Under the pieces are notes generated by a model, which worked only from the letters and a program-made list of their open reading frames with translations, had not been told where the DNA came from and made no database searches. From Tricholomella constricta (lineage: Eukaryota > Basidiomycota > Agaricomycetes > Agaricales > Lyophyllaceae), in NCBI GenBank assembly GCA_013368375.1, contig JAACJP010000030.1, forward strand, positions 1 to 64,000: a stretch of 64,000 bases of DNA, given 5' to 3'. Position numbers and translations under genes: made by a program. Of this stretch, positions 8,639 to 20,473 are shown piece by piece. Position 1 is the first letter of the stretch. Every line of letters starts with the position of its first letter.

Positions 8639-9602
8639 CTACGACCCAACCATGAACAGTCCCACCTCTTTCGCACGCGCTCCCGCCTCCCTCAGCCCTA
8701 CAGGCTTCACAGGCCTTCCCCCGCCCACATCCCACCACCCCTCCGGCAACCGCTCCTCCCCGAACCACTGTTCGAGCGCCGCCAACGGTATCACCCCGCG
8801 TTCTGCGTCCTCCCCTTTATGATGGGAGCGCATGACGCACCACGCGAGCCCACACTCGCCCAGCGCGACCTGCTCGTGCAACCGGTTGAGCGCGTGCGCG
8901 GGTGGAAGTGCGGCTGCGCGCGCGGCGTGCAGGCGTCCGAGGTCGGCGAGTGTCAGCCCATCTTCTGCGGCTGCGACGGTAGTGGTGATAATAAAGTTCA
9001 TCGTGGGTAGTTGGAGTGGTGAAAGTGAGGAGCCGGGATATAGGGGTGATGAGATGGGGTTGGAGGGTTCGTGGTGAGCGAGGGATAGGAATTGTGCGAG
9101 GAGCACGGGGTTGGGTGCGGTGGATGCTGTGTAGTCTGGGTGCACCAGAGAGGCGTCATGTGCGATTTTAAAGGGCCCCTGGGCACAGAGAGACGTGAGG
9201 TTGAGGGTCCATGTTGGCCATGGGAGGAAGTCGGTGATGGCTGTCATGAGACTAGGGTTAACTTGTTCCTCTTTGTGAGGTGCGTGTGGTGTGGGGAAGG
9301 ATAGCGTTCCACTGGTGAGATACCCGAACGTCGTGAGGAGGAGGGCGAGAGGGAAGGAGAGGTTGTAGACGTGTTGTACGGCGCTGAGGAGCGTCCAGAA
9401 GGGTATCCTTGTTCCGCTACGAGGACTGAGTATCGATACGATGTAAGCTTGGATATCAGATCTTTACAATGGAAAGAGCTTACATGTACCCGTGGTTGGC
9501 AAGAGCGTTCAGAGCAGGACATGGAGAGCGACTAGCTCTGGGATTTGGGGGGATGAAGGCAAATGGTGCGTAGAGGGGTGAACTTGGACTTGAGAACAAC
9601 AT
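8639..9602 (-). CDS. Heme-thiolate peroxidase/peroxygenase (Peroxidase_2 family)
   Basis: Two exons, 9484-9602 and 8639-9425, split by a 58-nt intron; 301 residues. The heme-ligand motif is clear: SPCPALNALANHGYIPRSG near residues 26-44, with the cysteine as proximal ligand. A hydrophobic helix and the LNLTSL/FKIAHDASL region follow. The C-terminal half has LTLADLGRLHAARAAA, a GECGL helix and a FGEERLPEGWW ending, all in family order. Members use H2O2 to oxidise, halogenate or oxygenate small organics. Oddity: the usual Glu-His-Asp metal-binding triad reads Ala-His-Asp and the nearby Arg is absent; the Glu of GECGL may be the acid-base residue. No classical signal peptide precedes the cysteine motif. 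Family assignment is firm, substrate unknown. Confidence 0.88.
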
Positions 9603-11035
9603 GGTGGTGGTCAGAAAGCGTGGACTTTAATTCTTGAGTGTTGCATTGCGCGCCTTTTTAACTGTCAGGGCCTCCGAGGAGATAGGACAGATGGAGCGTT
9701 TTTGAGGGAGCGTTGGAGCTAATAGGAGGGGAGGCGCCCACCTTATACCGAAAGCGGTCATTGAAAAGGGGCTTGCGTGCGATTGAACTCGTCGATGGCT
9801 GAGCCAACAAGTCTCCACCAGTGAGTTGAAGAGCGCCGCTCAGTCACGGTGGAGCCGAGGTGAGGTGGCGCAGTTGCGGCTTGAGAAATTCAGCTTGTTT
9901 GGCCGTAGCGTTGTTTGGGTGTGCTTCATAAATATTTCGAGCCACAGGCTTACCCAGGCTTGACGACAAGCTTCGAGCTCTTATCCTCTTTCGTCGCCCT
10001 ATCATTCGATGCGCCACTCCCTTCAGCGCGTACAGCACTGCCATGACATGTATTCACCAACGCCACCGTGACCGCACACCCGGTGCAGGCGCCGGACCAT
10101 TGAAACTTTGTACCGAGCCTGCTCACGTCCTCTCTAACTCGATCTTTTCTCAGCTGAGTCTAGCCGACCTATATACGTCCAGTTTTTTTTTTCCCACCTT
10201 GCTACATCTGCGCCGTCTGGGAAGAGTCATATCCAATCAATCCTCGTGGCTTTTTTCATCGGCACCACAACGCGTCCCTTCCACCCGCTTTCGTCTCCCC
10301 ACGGGTCGGATCTCGCCCTTTTTTCCGCCGGTAGCGACCTTCTATATCAACCGGTATCGTCCTGGCCATCGATTTCCCCAGGCTTGTTCTTCGCCTCCTC
10401 CTACGTGACTTTCAAGGCCCTTTCTCTTGCTGACCGCTTCCTTGACCCGGCTTTCTTGAGGAGGTCTGAAAAGCTATCGTTTCCAGGAAAACTTCAAACG
10501 ACGTCTATGTGCTGGGACCGTTCGAGATGGACCTCGCGCGCGGAATGTACCTCTGCATCTTCCCCCACTCGCAGTTGGGCAAGTCTCTATGGGGCCTTTG
10601 GAAACAGCGCACTTGGCGTCAACCAAACCTTCGCCACACGGTGCTTTTCACGTATAGTCTTCGTTGGTATACGTCACATTCGTACTATCCTCCCACTTCG
10701 GACTCGCTCACTGCAGGCCAGCCTCTCGCCCGACCGTCCTCGTTCTGCACATCCTGAAAGCCCTTTCCTCGATCGAAGTCGCCATGCTGAGTATGACCTG
10801 TACCTGACTCGGACCCGAGGCTCCCGTCGAGGGCGCGCTGTCTAAAACAAAACAACGCGAAGAGACAGGGCAGATACACGTTGAACAATTGCTCGGTATT
10901 GGCCGCCGCCGTTCAGATATTTGAAGTTGTTGGTAAAGTGAGCAATTGATTCCTGACGCAGCTGGCGAGGGGGGGATGTACTGGGTCATTCACTCCATGT
11001 CATTTGCTCTTCCCTTACCAACCAAGCGTCACCAG
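9603..11035. other. Unresolved region
   Basis: Plus-strand frames at 10043-10845 contain gene-like fragments: an F-box-like QLSLADLYTSSFFFPTLL near 10160 and VLGPFEMDLARGMYLCIF near 10510. They lie in different frames and I cannot join them with plausible introns. They may be relics of one or more decayed genes. Promoter sequence for the peroxidase is expected just above 9602. Confidence 0.35.
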
Positions 11036-11438
11036 AATGCCGCCGCAATCGTCCAATCGCGTTGAAATCGATTGCAGTGCCGTCCCTTTCGAACTCGATT
11101 CAAATCCACCACAGCTGATCCTCAAGTTTGCCCCGTGCCTTGAGACTTCAAAATTTAAAACTGGGACATTGTCGCTGACATATTTCCACGAACTAAACAA
11201 AATGCAGGACAGAGCATTTTCCTTTCTCCCTTCAACAGCAGGCCGTCAAGTGAGATACAATCATTCTTAGAAAGGAGAGGATAAGATCTGACGCCTTCTT
11301 GTATTTTATTTAGTATGTCATTCCTCGTCAATGCTACGCTTTCCATTAAAAATATTGACTTTCAGGTTCGCAACTCCACAGGACATACAGGGATGTCTGT
11401 TCTTGTGACCCCTACAACTGGCAGGGAGCCTACGTAAA
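11036..11438 (+). CDS. Possible small two-exon gene, unknown
   Basis: From ATG 11036 a frame reads MPPQSSNRVEIDCSAVPFEL and on to LTYFHELNKMQ. After an intron candidate at ~11249-11314 (GTGAGATAC...TATTTAG) a second segment reads MSFLVNATLSIKNIDF and ends in TGREPT with a stop at ~11438. The composition looks coding, but the two segments do not join in one phase through the obvious splice sites. The model is incomplete, and I do not recognise the protein. Confidence 0.3.
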
Positions 11439-11579
11439 CGAATTTCTTGAAATGATTGCCTCCGAACGACGCGAATGGATATGACGCTGTCTCTTATCAC
11501 GTCAATTCTTCCAGTTTGGCATAGGGACATAGCAACCACACGAACGCACCTCTAACCCAATAACGATGGTATTAACTCC

Positions 11580-12068
11580 CTACTCGCCAGGGAAGTGTCC
11601 ACCATTGGCTTGGGCGACCTTCCAGTAATCCTCCCATCCGTGCTGGCCACTGGCTATCGTCGAGAGGATGAACGCAGTACTCGACGACAGAACACGAATA
11701 GATTGAAATCGATCCCCTGCCCCTTCCCCTGTATACCTGCCCTCTGCCCCATCAAGCACCTTCACGATCAGAACTGTCTGAGGATGGGAAGCCGGTAAAA
11801 CTCCGTCATCTGCTACGATGATCAGGGATCCTTGGATGTCCGAGTCGGTGGCATCCGCGGAATTGGCTACGGTGCTTTTCTCCAGGTGCAGTGACACGAT
11901 GTTGTCCAGCGGCATTCCAATTGCATTCACGTTGGCGAGATCAAAGTGATACTGGTTTTGCCGATTGTCCTGCCCTGTTGGATGATTGAGTCGGTGAAGG
12001 AGTGCCGCCTCGTGTTCACGGGGCAGGTACTGGGTTGTGTATACAAGGATAGTCCTTTTCATCGTCAT
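11580..12068 (-). CDS. Hypothetical protein, possible DUF6924-like fold
   Basis: An open frame ends at a TAG at 11580. The first in-frame ATG is at 12068 (MTMKRTILVYTTQYLP), but the frame stays open to 12146, so an upstream exon is possible. It has a strand-rich core: SLIIVADDGVLPASHPQTVL, then VLIVKVLDG, RFQSIRVL and SGQHGWEDYWKVA at the end. The pattern of a VADD-type strand, a hydrophobic strand and a C-terminal segment around a Trp/Tyr pair loosely recalls small DUF6924 proteins. That is a weak resemblance, not an identification. Confidence 0.45.
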   Translation of the reverse strand: MTMKRTILVYTTQYLPREHEAALLHRLNHPTGQDNRQNQYHFDLANVNAIGMPLDNIVSLHLEKSTVANSADATDSDIQGSLIIVADDGVLPASHPQTVLIVKVLDGAEGRYTGEGAGDRFQSIRVLSSSTAFILSTIASGQHGWEDYWKVAQANGGHFPGE

Positions 12069-12146
12069 GATGGGCTCTCCCGTGGTGGTTCGAGATGGAT
12101 AATATAGAGGAGACAGGGCCTGAGAACGATCTCTACCGTATGTCAC

Positions 12147-12556
12147 ACGACTTGTCGCAACTGCTATAATTGGGGGACCCAGGTGTTGGACCCTAGTGAT
12201 GCTGTTTTGGGAGAGGGTTTAGGTGGTAGTGTTGGGCATCGGGTATACTCTACGTTCCCTGAGCCAAGAATGTTCATTATTTTTTTGACTTGCTCAGATT
12301 TTTAAAGCATCTTAGATCGTCGCTGAGTATTATGCCATTGTCCCTAAATAAGCGCCGTGTTGTTTGGCCAAGCTTGTCAGATTGGCGCCGAATTGAGTGG
12401 GTGACTTGACATTTTGCACTTAGACACTTATTATTGTCCAAATACCTTCGGAGCATTTACTGCCTTGAGCGCTTGCGAAACGAAGGGGCACACTTTGGCG
12501 CTAAACATGCTCCTTGTCCTCCAATACTCCCCATCATCTGACGGACGTCTCTAACC
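12147..12556. other. Intergenic spacer
   Basis: I see no gene, repeat or RNA here. It should hold the promoters of the genes on either side. Confidence 0.4.
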
Positions 12557-13656
12557 ATGTCTTCGGATTTAGTATATCCATCGCATCGCACAATGTTCCC
12601 CAACGAGCTCCTTTACAACGTCCTCCTGCGAGTTGTCGCCACCAGTATCCATACGATATGCGTCTCTCCTGACGATGTGGCATGGGAGATGAACGTCCTG
12701 CCTACGCTGTGCAGAGTGTCCTACAACTTCCGAGCAATAACTCTTCAGTTGACCAAGAGGGCCTTCCAGGCCAAAGCTGAAGAGAGTATCTCCAGGTGCG
12801 TTCATTGACCTCTACAGTACATTCGTGCTGATGCCTTTCCAGTATCTTCCCACCAATTACAAAGCAGCTGGAACGTCTGCGTTTGTTTGGACTGAGGCTG
12901 CATCGCCCGTCGAGATCCAACGCATATTTCGAACCCTTACCCGAAGACTCCCTCCTAATCTTTGGGTACTCCCTATTTGTTGCTGCCATGAACCTTCGCC
13001 ACAATTCCACCGAAGCTGCGCCTCCAGCATTCCAAACCACTCAGGAAATCATCATATCTGCACTTTCTACCTCCTTGCTCATCTGCCCCAAAGTTGAGCC
13101 ACTGGGGATGGCGGATGTGCTGTCAGATGCTATGCGCAAGGAAATGGACCTTGTACGGAGTGGTATGTTGTTTTGTCGCATCCATTTGATGACGTACTTA
13201 TGTTTCCACAGGTCTTGATATCGTCCAGGCGTCGGTCGAGTTGGATCGTCTCATGAAGCAGCCGGAACGTCCCGAAGACTCTGGCGAAGAGGACATCGAT
13301 GCAAAGCGACTTGTATGTCAAATTATTCTCTTGCTTGTCAGAGTCAAAGCATAAACGTTACAATCCCTAGGAAAAACTAATTCGAATCCGGGAACAAATT
13401 GGGAAAATTGAATTGGCTGAGGAAATATATGCCAGCGTCATTGAATCTGACCAGGTTTTCATTCCCGCGAAGGTAAGCTTTTGACGTCAGTCAACTCGAT
13501 AACGCGCTTCTAATACGTTTCCAGCTTCCCGGCGTCATTCCGGTCCTTAAGCGGCTCCGAGACTTCGAAGATTCTGAACCCCTAATCACGCAAAGGATTG
13601 ATACGTTGCTTGAAAAGGGGTCTGCATTCTCTCCCTTCCGTGGAACCAGCTCTTAA
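12557..13656 (+). CDS. F-box-like hypothetical protein
   Basis: Five exons: 12557-12795, 12843-13162, 13212-13312, 13371-13472 and 13525-13656, all with GT-AG introns of 47-58 nt and matching phases, about 297 residues. The N terminus (MFPNELLYNVLLRVVATSIH, then LPTLCRVSYNFRAITLQL) has the shape of the truncated F-box-like domains common in mushroom genomes: a short leucine-rich helix pair before a divergent body. No repeat domain follows. The middle is helical and the end is charged (KRLRDFEDSEPLITQRIDTL). If it is an F-box protein it would recruit substrates to an SCF ubiquitin ligase. That role is inferred from the N terminus only. Confidence 0.7.
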
Positions 13657-14560
13657 AGATTATTCTGTCATTATATTGGGATCTCAATACACTGTACTAA
13701 TATTAGCAACCTCCTCATCTTTTGCTCCCATGTGTCTCGTTCGTTCGTTCGGTGAGTTGCTCAAATCGAGGAGGCGAACATATCAACGTTATTTCAGCTG
13801 CATAATTTTGTAATTGAATCCTGCTTTGAAGTTGACCGACGAAGGCTCATTCAAGCTTCTGAAGGATCAGCTGGACTGACTTCCTCTGTGGTGCGTTACA
13901 AACGATATAACCGATGCATCAGGATAAAACTAGGAGGTTATGTTCGATCATCAATACACTGACCTCAGCCTGTGTTCATTTAGTTAAAGGTCAGATGATA
14001 AATGTAGCAGCTCGATGCATTCGGGATGACTAGCAACTTGTATGCGCCAGCTGCGCTTATCTTCGACAACTCGGTGAGTCCTCCGACCCAGATGACTTTG
14101 GGCTAAAGTACGTCGATGGTGCCGTACTCCTCCAGCCAGTGCGAACATCGGCTGGCTTTTGTGTTATTTTTGCTATTTTTCAATGTTAGTATCCTTGAAA
14201 ATCATTTAATAATAATAAAAACATCCTCATGCTCAGTATTCTCGGTGTACTGCGAGAGAGCCTTCTACTCTCCATCATAGTCACGTCGGATCAATTGTTG
14301 ACACGGTCATAGTTCTTTGGAGACGCACTCTCTCGAGTTGGAGGAGACACGCAATCCTCCAAAAGTGGAATAACTAGCGGCGTATGGCGCAGTCCGGAAA
14401 GGAGGACAACACGCAGGAGGCGTACTTTAAATAAACTGAGGAGAATGTCTTTGTTTACGCGTTGTTTACGCGTGTGGTCGAAATCACCACGTGTGTCAGT
14501 TACCAAATATAGCAACGGAATTTTCCAAAAAAATTCACCTCCCTCCTTCTCACAACCACT
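13657..14560. other. Intergenic region
   Basis: AT-rich sequence with no supported gene. The last ~100 bp, pyrimidine-rich just before 14561, should be the promoter and leader of the RRM protein gene. Confidence 0.4.
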
Positions 14561-15659
14561 ATGTTCGCCAACACCTTCCGGACACAAGCAAGGCTCGCAT
14601 TGACCTCATGTAGAGCCCGCGTCTCTGCAGTCACTGCTACCTACTCTGTGGCCCGAGTCACTGCTCTCCCGACGTTGTCCACGTCCACGTCGCGCCTAAT
14701 TTCTACTTCGAGACCGGTGTGGGACTACGGCGTCGGTGACAGGCAGTCTGGCCAGGCAACCCAGCCTCAAAAGTCTCTGTTTGTTGGCAACTTGCCCTTC
14801 AGCGTTGAAGAGGCTGAACTCAGGGAAAAATTCGAGCCGTTTGGTGAGATTGAGGCTGTGAGAATTTGTGCGTTCGCTTCTACTTTGATTCTCCACAAGA
14901 CGTACGATGCTCACAGGGATGTCATATTAGCATACAGGCCGGATGGCACAGCCCGTGGCTTTGCCCATGTGGAATTTGCCAATGAGGCGGATGCCGCTGC
15001 AGCAGTCAAGTCTATAACCGAGGAGCCTGTCTACCTCCTCGACCGTGACCTCCGGGTAGACTTTGCGCAGCGAAGAGCCAAGGCTCCGGACGCGAGGGAG
15101 CCAACTCACAGCCTCTACTTCCACGGTTTCCGGGGCGACCAGGAGGCCCTCCGCCAGGCCACGCGGTCTTTCGAGAGCAGCATTATCAATGTCTTCTTTA
15201 GTGCGTTTCTAACTACCTTGCCCCCTTGATATGTGCTTACATTCATTGGTTTACGCAGTCAAGGACCGCGAGACCGGACTGGAAACTGGCTCTGGATTCA
15301 TTCACTTCATGAGTGTCGAGCGCGCGACAGAGGCTCTGAACGAGCTGAATGGTCTTGCACTTGATGGGGATGAGACCCTTTTGCTTCGATATGCCTACCC
15401 CAGGAGAGAAGGAGGCGAGGGGGGCAGAGGCGGACGTGATAATGGTGACAGGCGTGGAGGAGGAGGGGGAGGACGTGGCGGTTACGGCGGTGGGCGCGGA
15501 GGCGGTGGTTACGGTGGCGGGCGCGGAGGAGGTGGCGGTGGTTACGGCGGCGGGCGCGGAGGTGGCGGTGGTTACGGCGGTGGGCGTGGTGGCGGCGGAG
15601 GTGGTGGTTACGGCGGTGGTTATGATAGAGGCGCAGGCGAGAACAGTGGCCGTTGGTGA
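14561..15659 (+). CDS. Mitochondrial-type RNA-binding protein: two RRMs and a glycine-rich tail
   Basis: Three exons: 14561-14867, 14931-15200 and 15259-15659, 325 residues. Residues 1-55 lack acidic residues almost entirely and are rich in Arg, Ser, Thr and Ala (FRTQARLALTSCRARVSAVT), a good mitochondrial presequence. RRM1 starts at KSLFVGNLPFSVEEAELREK (RNP2) and continues to ARGFAHVEFANEADAAAAVK (RNP1) in exon 2. RRM2 begins at HSLYFHGFRGDQEAL, with an RNP1-like SGFIHFMSVERATEAL in exon 3. The last ~70 residues are RGG/YGGG repeats. Such proteins bind RNA, and the tail favours low-affinity RNA binding or self-association. A mitochondrial role in RNA handling is likely but inferred from the presequence. 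The Gly-rich tail is a 12-30 bp repeat that can change length. Confidence 0.88.
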
Positions 15660-15999
15660 TCTTTAGCGTGACTTATTCCCCTTACGATAAAAGCTTTCGT
15701 GTATACATTACCGACGCAACTCCCATGAAGTTGTTATAATACTCAAACACACCTCAGCTTCAGCACTTCAGACAAAAATATTTTGTGAGGCCTTAGAAAC
15801 CGATACGCTGCTATTGGTGGTAGTAATTATTACTGCAATGTGCGCCACCCTTTCATGACCCTTGTGAGATTTATCGTCTTAGTACATATGATTCTGAACT
15901 GCATTGTTGCCTTCAGTCGAAAGATATGAGTAAAGCGAGGGTTTGGGCGCGAAACGAGTGGGAGAAGGAAAGTTCGAAGGAAAATTGGTTCAAGCAGAA
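15660..15999. other. 3' intergenic spacer
   Basis: Downstream of the RRM gene I see no gene or repeat; this stretch separates two tail-to-tail units. Confidence 0.4.
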
Positions 16000-16623
16000 T
16001 CACAACGTATTCCTCCACATGTTACGGTCTTGCTAGAAGTTACCGTTGAACTGGGGCCAAAGACCGTGATCAGAAGGAGCACGACAATGCTCGGAAGATA
16101 GAAGATTGATACCTGAGGATAATTGAATATCTCTTTTGAATCGACAACCTGGTCATCCTGGGTGTCAAAATCTGGTGCGTCAGAACACTCATTGCACCGC
16201 AGCAAAGGTTAGAAACCAGCGCGTGTGGCGTCAAAACCGTTCAGTTTACCACCATTGGCATTGGTGTAAAAGTACGCCACTCAAGTCGTTCGCATGAGTG
16301 AGGCTCTTCGTACCGCCGCTGGAATTCAAGGAACCCTGCGTCCTGCCGTTGATGAAGAGACTTGATCCTCTTAGGACAGTCGTTGATTACCTCAAATTTG
16401 CGGGACCCTTCGGCGGGATTGGCAAAAGCAACACTGCAGCACAGACGTTTTCATAGCTGGGTGAAAATAACATGATCTCACAGTCGAAGCAAAACTGGTT
16501 AATTGGTCACTGTCCATACCAACAATTGTAGGAGCAATATACTGAATAATTTAATGATTTGAATGAAGCTTCCGGAGCTACCACAAGATAATTGCCTCCA
16601 TTGGGATCAGAATATCGCCAGGA
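16000..16623 (-). CDS. Four-exon coding segment without its own start; alternative 3' exons or relic
   Basis: Exons at 16520-16623, 16250-16433, 16113-16187 and 16000-16032 join through canonical introns into one frame. It reads WRYSDPNGGNYLVVAPEASF, then EGSRKFEVINDCPKRIK, then DTQDDQVVDSKEIFNYPQ, ending in QDRNMWRNTL. No in-frame ATG precedes it: the frame is closed by a TAG just upstream of 16623, directly at a possible splice acceptor (GAATAG). The first exon begins in phase 0, the same phase in which the exon of the upstream gene ends at 16763. It could therefore be an alternative C terminus of that gene, or a 5'-truncated gene. I do not recognise the protein. Confidence 0.4.
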
Positions 16624-16680
16624 CTATTCAGGGCCCACCAAGGCATGTAGAAATTGAATATCGGATGAACATTATGTCGC

Positions 16681-17855
16681 TTAATCGTTGAGGGCGGCTA
16701 GATAGCTCTATATGAACAAGTATCAGCGGTTTAACTGGACAAAGGAGTGAAGAAATACGAACCTCCCGCTCTTCGAGAAATTCCAGATATGTCAATGCGA
16801 CAGCAATCCAAAAGCTTGTTTCGACGCCCAACAGCTGTTCCTCCGTTCTCTCAATCTCTATCAGCCCGGTGAGCGAGCGGACAGTCAGAAGGGGAGTACG
16901 GTCGTGGAACACGAGGACCGGTGGAGGGAGCGGTGCGGGGGCCGAAAGGTTTGACGCCTGCATCGGAGAGACCTGGGAAGGTGTACTGGTATATGAGGGC
17001 GGCGGGGAAAGCGGGGCGGAAGCTGCTATACGAGAAAGGGTGAACGAATTGGAGTGGGACGGCCGATGGTTCTTGAGCACGCTCAATGCACGCGCGAAGA
17101 TTGAATTCGACGTAGGTTGTGCAACCTGTGTCGAGTGTGGGATGAGAATGAACTGCGTAACTTGCGAGGCCGGCTTTCCCAGTTTGCGAGGCCGGTCGTT
17201 AGGGATCTGTTCTAGTTTGGCCTGCACAGACTTTGGCGAAGGGGGCTGGACGATGAGTGCGGGAGGTGTAGGTGGGTAGGAGTGGTTACTGGATATGCTC
17301 GGACGACCATGAGATGTGAGATCTGGCTCTGCACCCGGGGATATGTTGGTCCGCGAACTGAATGAAAGGGCTGCATCCGCGTATTGTGGAGACGATCTCG
17401 GGACAGGTAATAATGGTATGAATACACCAGGCGCAAATCGGGGTGAACGAATGCGAATGTACCACCCCCGTTTGGGACGGTGGATCGTCCAACACAGGGT
17501 GCTGGTGGGACTGTGCTGTACGCATATTTAACGCCGATACAGGTGTGAGAACGCGTAACTCACCACGACATGCTCGATGATTTCTTCATCACTGAGAAAG
17601 CGTTCCTTGAATCAGCGTCAAGCTGATTGTCTGCGGGAGACTTCGTCACTGCCTGACCTTGTACCAGATCACAGTTTCCGAGTTCTCCTCAGATACATTA
17701 ATCCTCATGTCCGAAATAACATCCGAGCTATGGCCGCGCAGATGAATATAGCATTGGATTGATGAATCGATTCCAACTACTTGCCTCTGGACGTTGAATC
17801 GTAACAAGCTCGACCCCGGAGCTCGGGTTGGAGGATTTTCATTGATGGGCTCCAT
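16681..17855 (-). CDS. Conserved-looking basidiomycete protein of unknown function
   Basis: Four exons: 17658-17855, 17564-17605, 16763-17515 and 16681-16707, 339 residues with phase-0 junctions. The N-terminal ~130 residues look like a beta-rich domain (VQRQVVGIDSSIQCYIHLRG; INVSEENSETVIWYKERFLS; CWTIHRPKRGWYIRIRSPRF). A Ser/Pro-rich linker of ~120 residues follows, then a C-terminal helical segment (TPLLTVRSLTGLIEIERTEE to SFWIAVALTYLEFLEERESY). There is no signal peptide, and I cannot name a family. The start is shared through a 129-bp gap with COQ8 in divergent orientation. The last exon is only nine codons; a second set of phase-compatible exons lies further downstream (16000-16623). Confidence 0.72.
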
Positions 17856-17984
17856 TGAGAGTTACAGTAAATTGCGATGAAGATTGGACCAGCGCCGAGG
17901 GAGATGTGCCACGTGGGAAGGTTTGATTTGCAAGCTGTTAGCAATCAGCTCGCGTCAAAATTCGACGAGCGAGAGGCGAATTTC
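17856..17984. promoter_or_regulatory. Short bidirectional promoter (unknown gene / COQ8)
   Basis: Only 129 bp separate the start codons of the two divergent genes. An in-frame ATG at 17877 would shorten this to 21 bp, so I prefer the COQ8 start at 17985. Confidence 0.5.
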
Positions 17985-20272
17985 ATGCCGCCCAGTCCGG
18001 CATACAACTGGTTCTGCGTATTATGCACGACAGCTAACATTCTCTCTCATGCTGCACGCCACCGAGCCTCTCAGATCGCGCCACAGACTGCTGTATGTCT
18101 CCAACACCGAAGGGAAACAGTAGAACCCAAACCTTTCAAGCCACCTCGGGCCAAGGCACCCACAATAGACCCCAGTCATACAACATCCTCGCGCCAATTC
18201 ATAAAAGAACGTGTGGCGCCCACGCCCGTCAAGTCAGACTCTCCAGCACAATACCCAGTCATCCCGAACCGTTCTGCTGAACTGGACTTCACCGCCAATG
18301 CTGAACCTATCATAGGAACATTATCCAATGAGCCAGAGTCGGACATAAGTTTGTCACCCTCTTTAGATGTCTCTTCAGAAGGTACTCCTGCAACTGAACT
18401 TTCAAAAAAGGTATTTAACTCGTCAATACCACCTAAGATGACATGTGAATTTTTCGCCATTCACTGAAATACTTTCATTTTATCCGCAGCCACCACAAGA
18501 GTTTATCGCTCCGACTCGGAACCTACAGTCATCCAAAGTCCCCTCTTCGCGTATTGGCAGGTTATTCCACTACGGAGGTATATCAAATTCATTCGCCACG
18601 AGTTCGAAATTCTCTAATTCCTTATCAGGCCTCGCCGCATCTCTCAGTTATGGCGCAGCCTCAGAAATCATCCGTCGTACAGGCGATGGGTCCAGCAAGA
18701 CCCAGTCGTCTGTGTTCATGACGGAGGCAAACATCAAACGACTTGTCTCCAAACTTTCCCAGATGCGCGGTGCAGCACTGAAACTTGGACAGTTCCTAAG
18801 TATCCAAGGTTAGCTTAACTTCTTCAGGTAGAACTATACTAAAAGTAATAAACAATGAACAGATACCCAGGTCCTACCAGCCGAAATCGACCAAATATTC
18901 CGCCGGGTGCAAGACAGTGCCCATTACATGCCCGACTGGCAAATGGAGGTTCGTCTGTTCCCTTTCATTTAATTGACCCTCTCCTGATTTGTCTTCAGCA
19001 AGTTATGACGTCCTCCCTGGGGCCCGACTGGGCCAAATCCTTCCAGTCGTTCGAGCGACTTCCATTCGCGGCAGCCTCAATCGGTCAAGTCCACGGCGCC
19101 GTTCTCGCTGCCTCTGCATCTCCTACGGGGCGCCCCGAGGCCGTCGCAGTAAAGATCCAGTTCCCCAATATCGTGAATTCGATCGACAGCGATCTTAGCT
19201 ACATTAAGGTCCTCTTGACCGCAGGTCGGCTACTTCCTAAAGGGCTTTTTCTCGACCGCAGCGTAAAAGTACGTTATAGCACGTTGAGGAAGTATTTTTC
19301 TTGTCCGTTGACAGTCTTTATAGGTACTAAAGGAGGAACTCGCGGATGAGTGCAATTATATCCGTGAGGCGTCATTCTTGACGGCGTTTGGCTCTCCTTC
19401 ACACCTTGGAGGGGACAACCGTTTTAAAGTACCTTGGGTGTGGGAAGGCAGCACCGAATCCGTGTTGGTGATGGAGCGGCTACATGGGACGAGCGTCGGG
19501 GATGCTGATATCAGTGGTCTGAGTAATCAGGACCGAGACGATGTCAGCTTCACCTTTCTTCACAAATGTATACGACTTACCAACGTTCTTCGATACAGAT
19601 CGCTGCATGGGTATTGGAGCTATGTCTCAAAGAGCTTTTCGAGTTCAGAACGATGCAGACTGATCCGAATTGGTCAAATTTCCTTTGGAATGCAAAGACG
19701 CGACAGGTTGAGCTGGTCGACTTTGGCGCTACAAGAGAGTACTCGAAGGACTTCATGGATTCCTGGCTTAGGCTCCTGCAAGCTGCTGCGTCTGAAGACC
19801 GGGACGCGTGTGTCGAGTGGAGTCTGAAGCTCGGATACTTGACCGGTGAAGAGAATCAGGTAATCTCCTCAAATAACTAAAGAGTCTTGTACTCCATATT
19901 GAAGGCAGGGCATATTTTTTAGGTCATGCTGGACGCACACGTCAATTCTATGATCCTCCTAGCTATGCCTTTCAAGTCGACGACTGCACAACCGTTCTCT
20001 TTTGGGCAGGGCTCCGCTTGGGCTGATATCACTGCGGAGATCCGCGCTCAAATTCCTGTCATGCTCATGCACCGGCTTACCCCACCGCCGCGAGAGACTT
20101 ACAGCCTCAATCGGTAAGCGCATCTATAGCATTGACGCTCCGATGGATCTCTGACGCGACTCTGCACAGGAAACTGAGTGGTACATTCCTGCTCGCGTCG
20201 CGCCTTGGTGCCACCATGGATACCAAAGCCATCTGGGACCGTGTTGTGTCCAATTACCAATTTGGCTCTTAG
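17985..20272 (+). CDS. COQ8: COQ8/ABC1 atypical kinase, ubiquinone biosynthesis
   Basis: Nine exons, each ending at a good GT-AG intron: 17985-18410, 18490-18577, 18629-18808, 18863-18948, 18999-19268, 19324-19542, 19599-19859, 19923-20113 and 20170-20272; about 600 residues. Hallmarks of the ABC1/ADCK family are present in order: the KxGQ extension (GAALKLGQFLSIQD), the alanine-rich loop replacing the glycine-rich loop (FAAASIGQVHGA), the ATP lysine (AVAVKIQFPN), ECNYIREA, the catalytic QTDPNWSNFLW and DFGATREY. COQ8 is a mitochondrial-matrix ATPase/kinase-like protein required for assembly of the coenzyme Q synthesis complex. The ~150-residue N terminus is poorly conserved and carries targeting information. 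Start choice is inferred. Confidence 0.93.
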
Positions 20273-20473
20273 AATCCGGATTACCGTCCGTTCATAGAAA
20301 TAATGCAATCCCAACTCTCACATACAGTATGAATTAGGATTACAATGGTGGCTGGCGTTGAACCCAGCGTGAGGGCGCTATGTGTTACAACCTCTATCCC
20401 TCGACGTAGCGTCTAGCGTGTAACTGATGAGAGTCATGGTTCCATGTCGTGTCGTGTATGTAGAGCGGAGCGT

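Noticed and set aside
15349..15666. Second frame across the glycine-rich repeat (Val/Ala-rich)
   Set aside because: Frame shadow of the RGG tail of the RRM protein.
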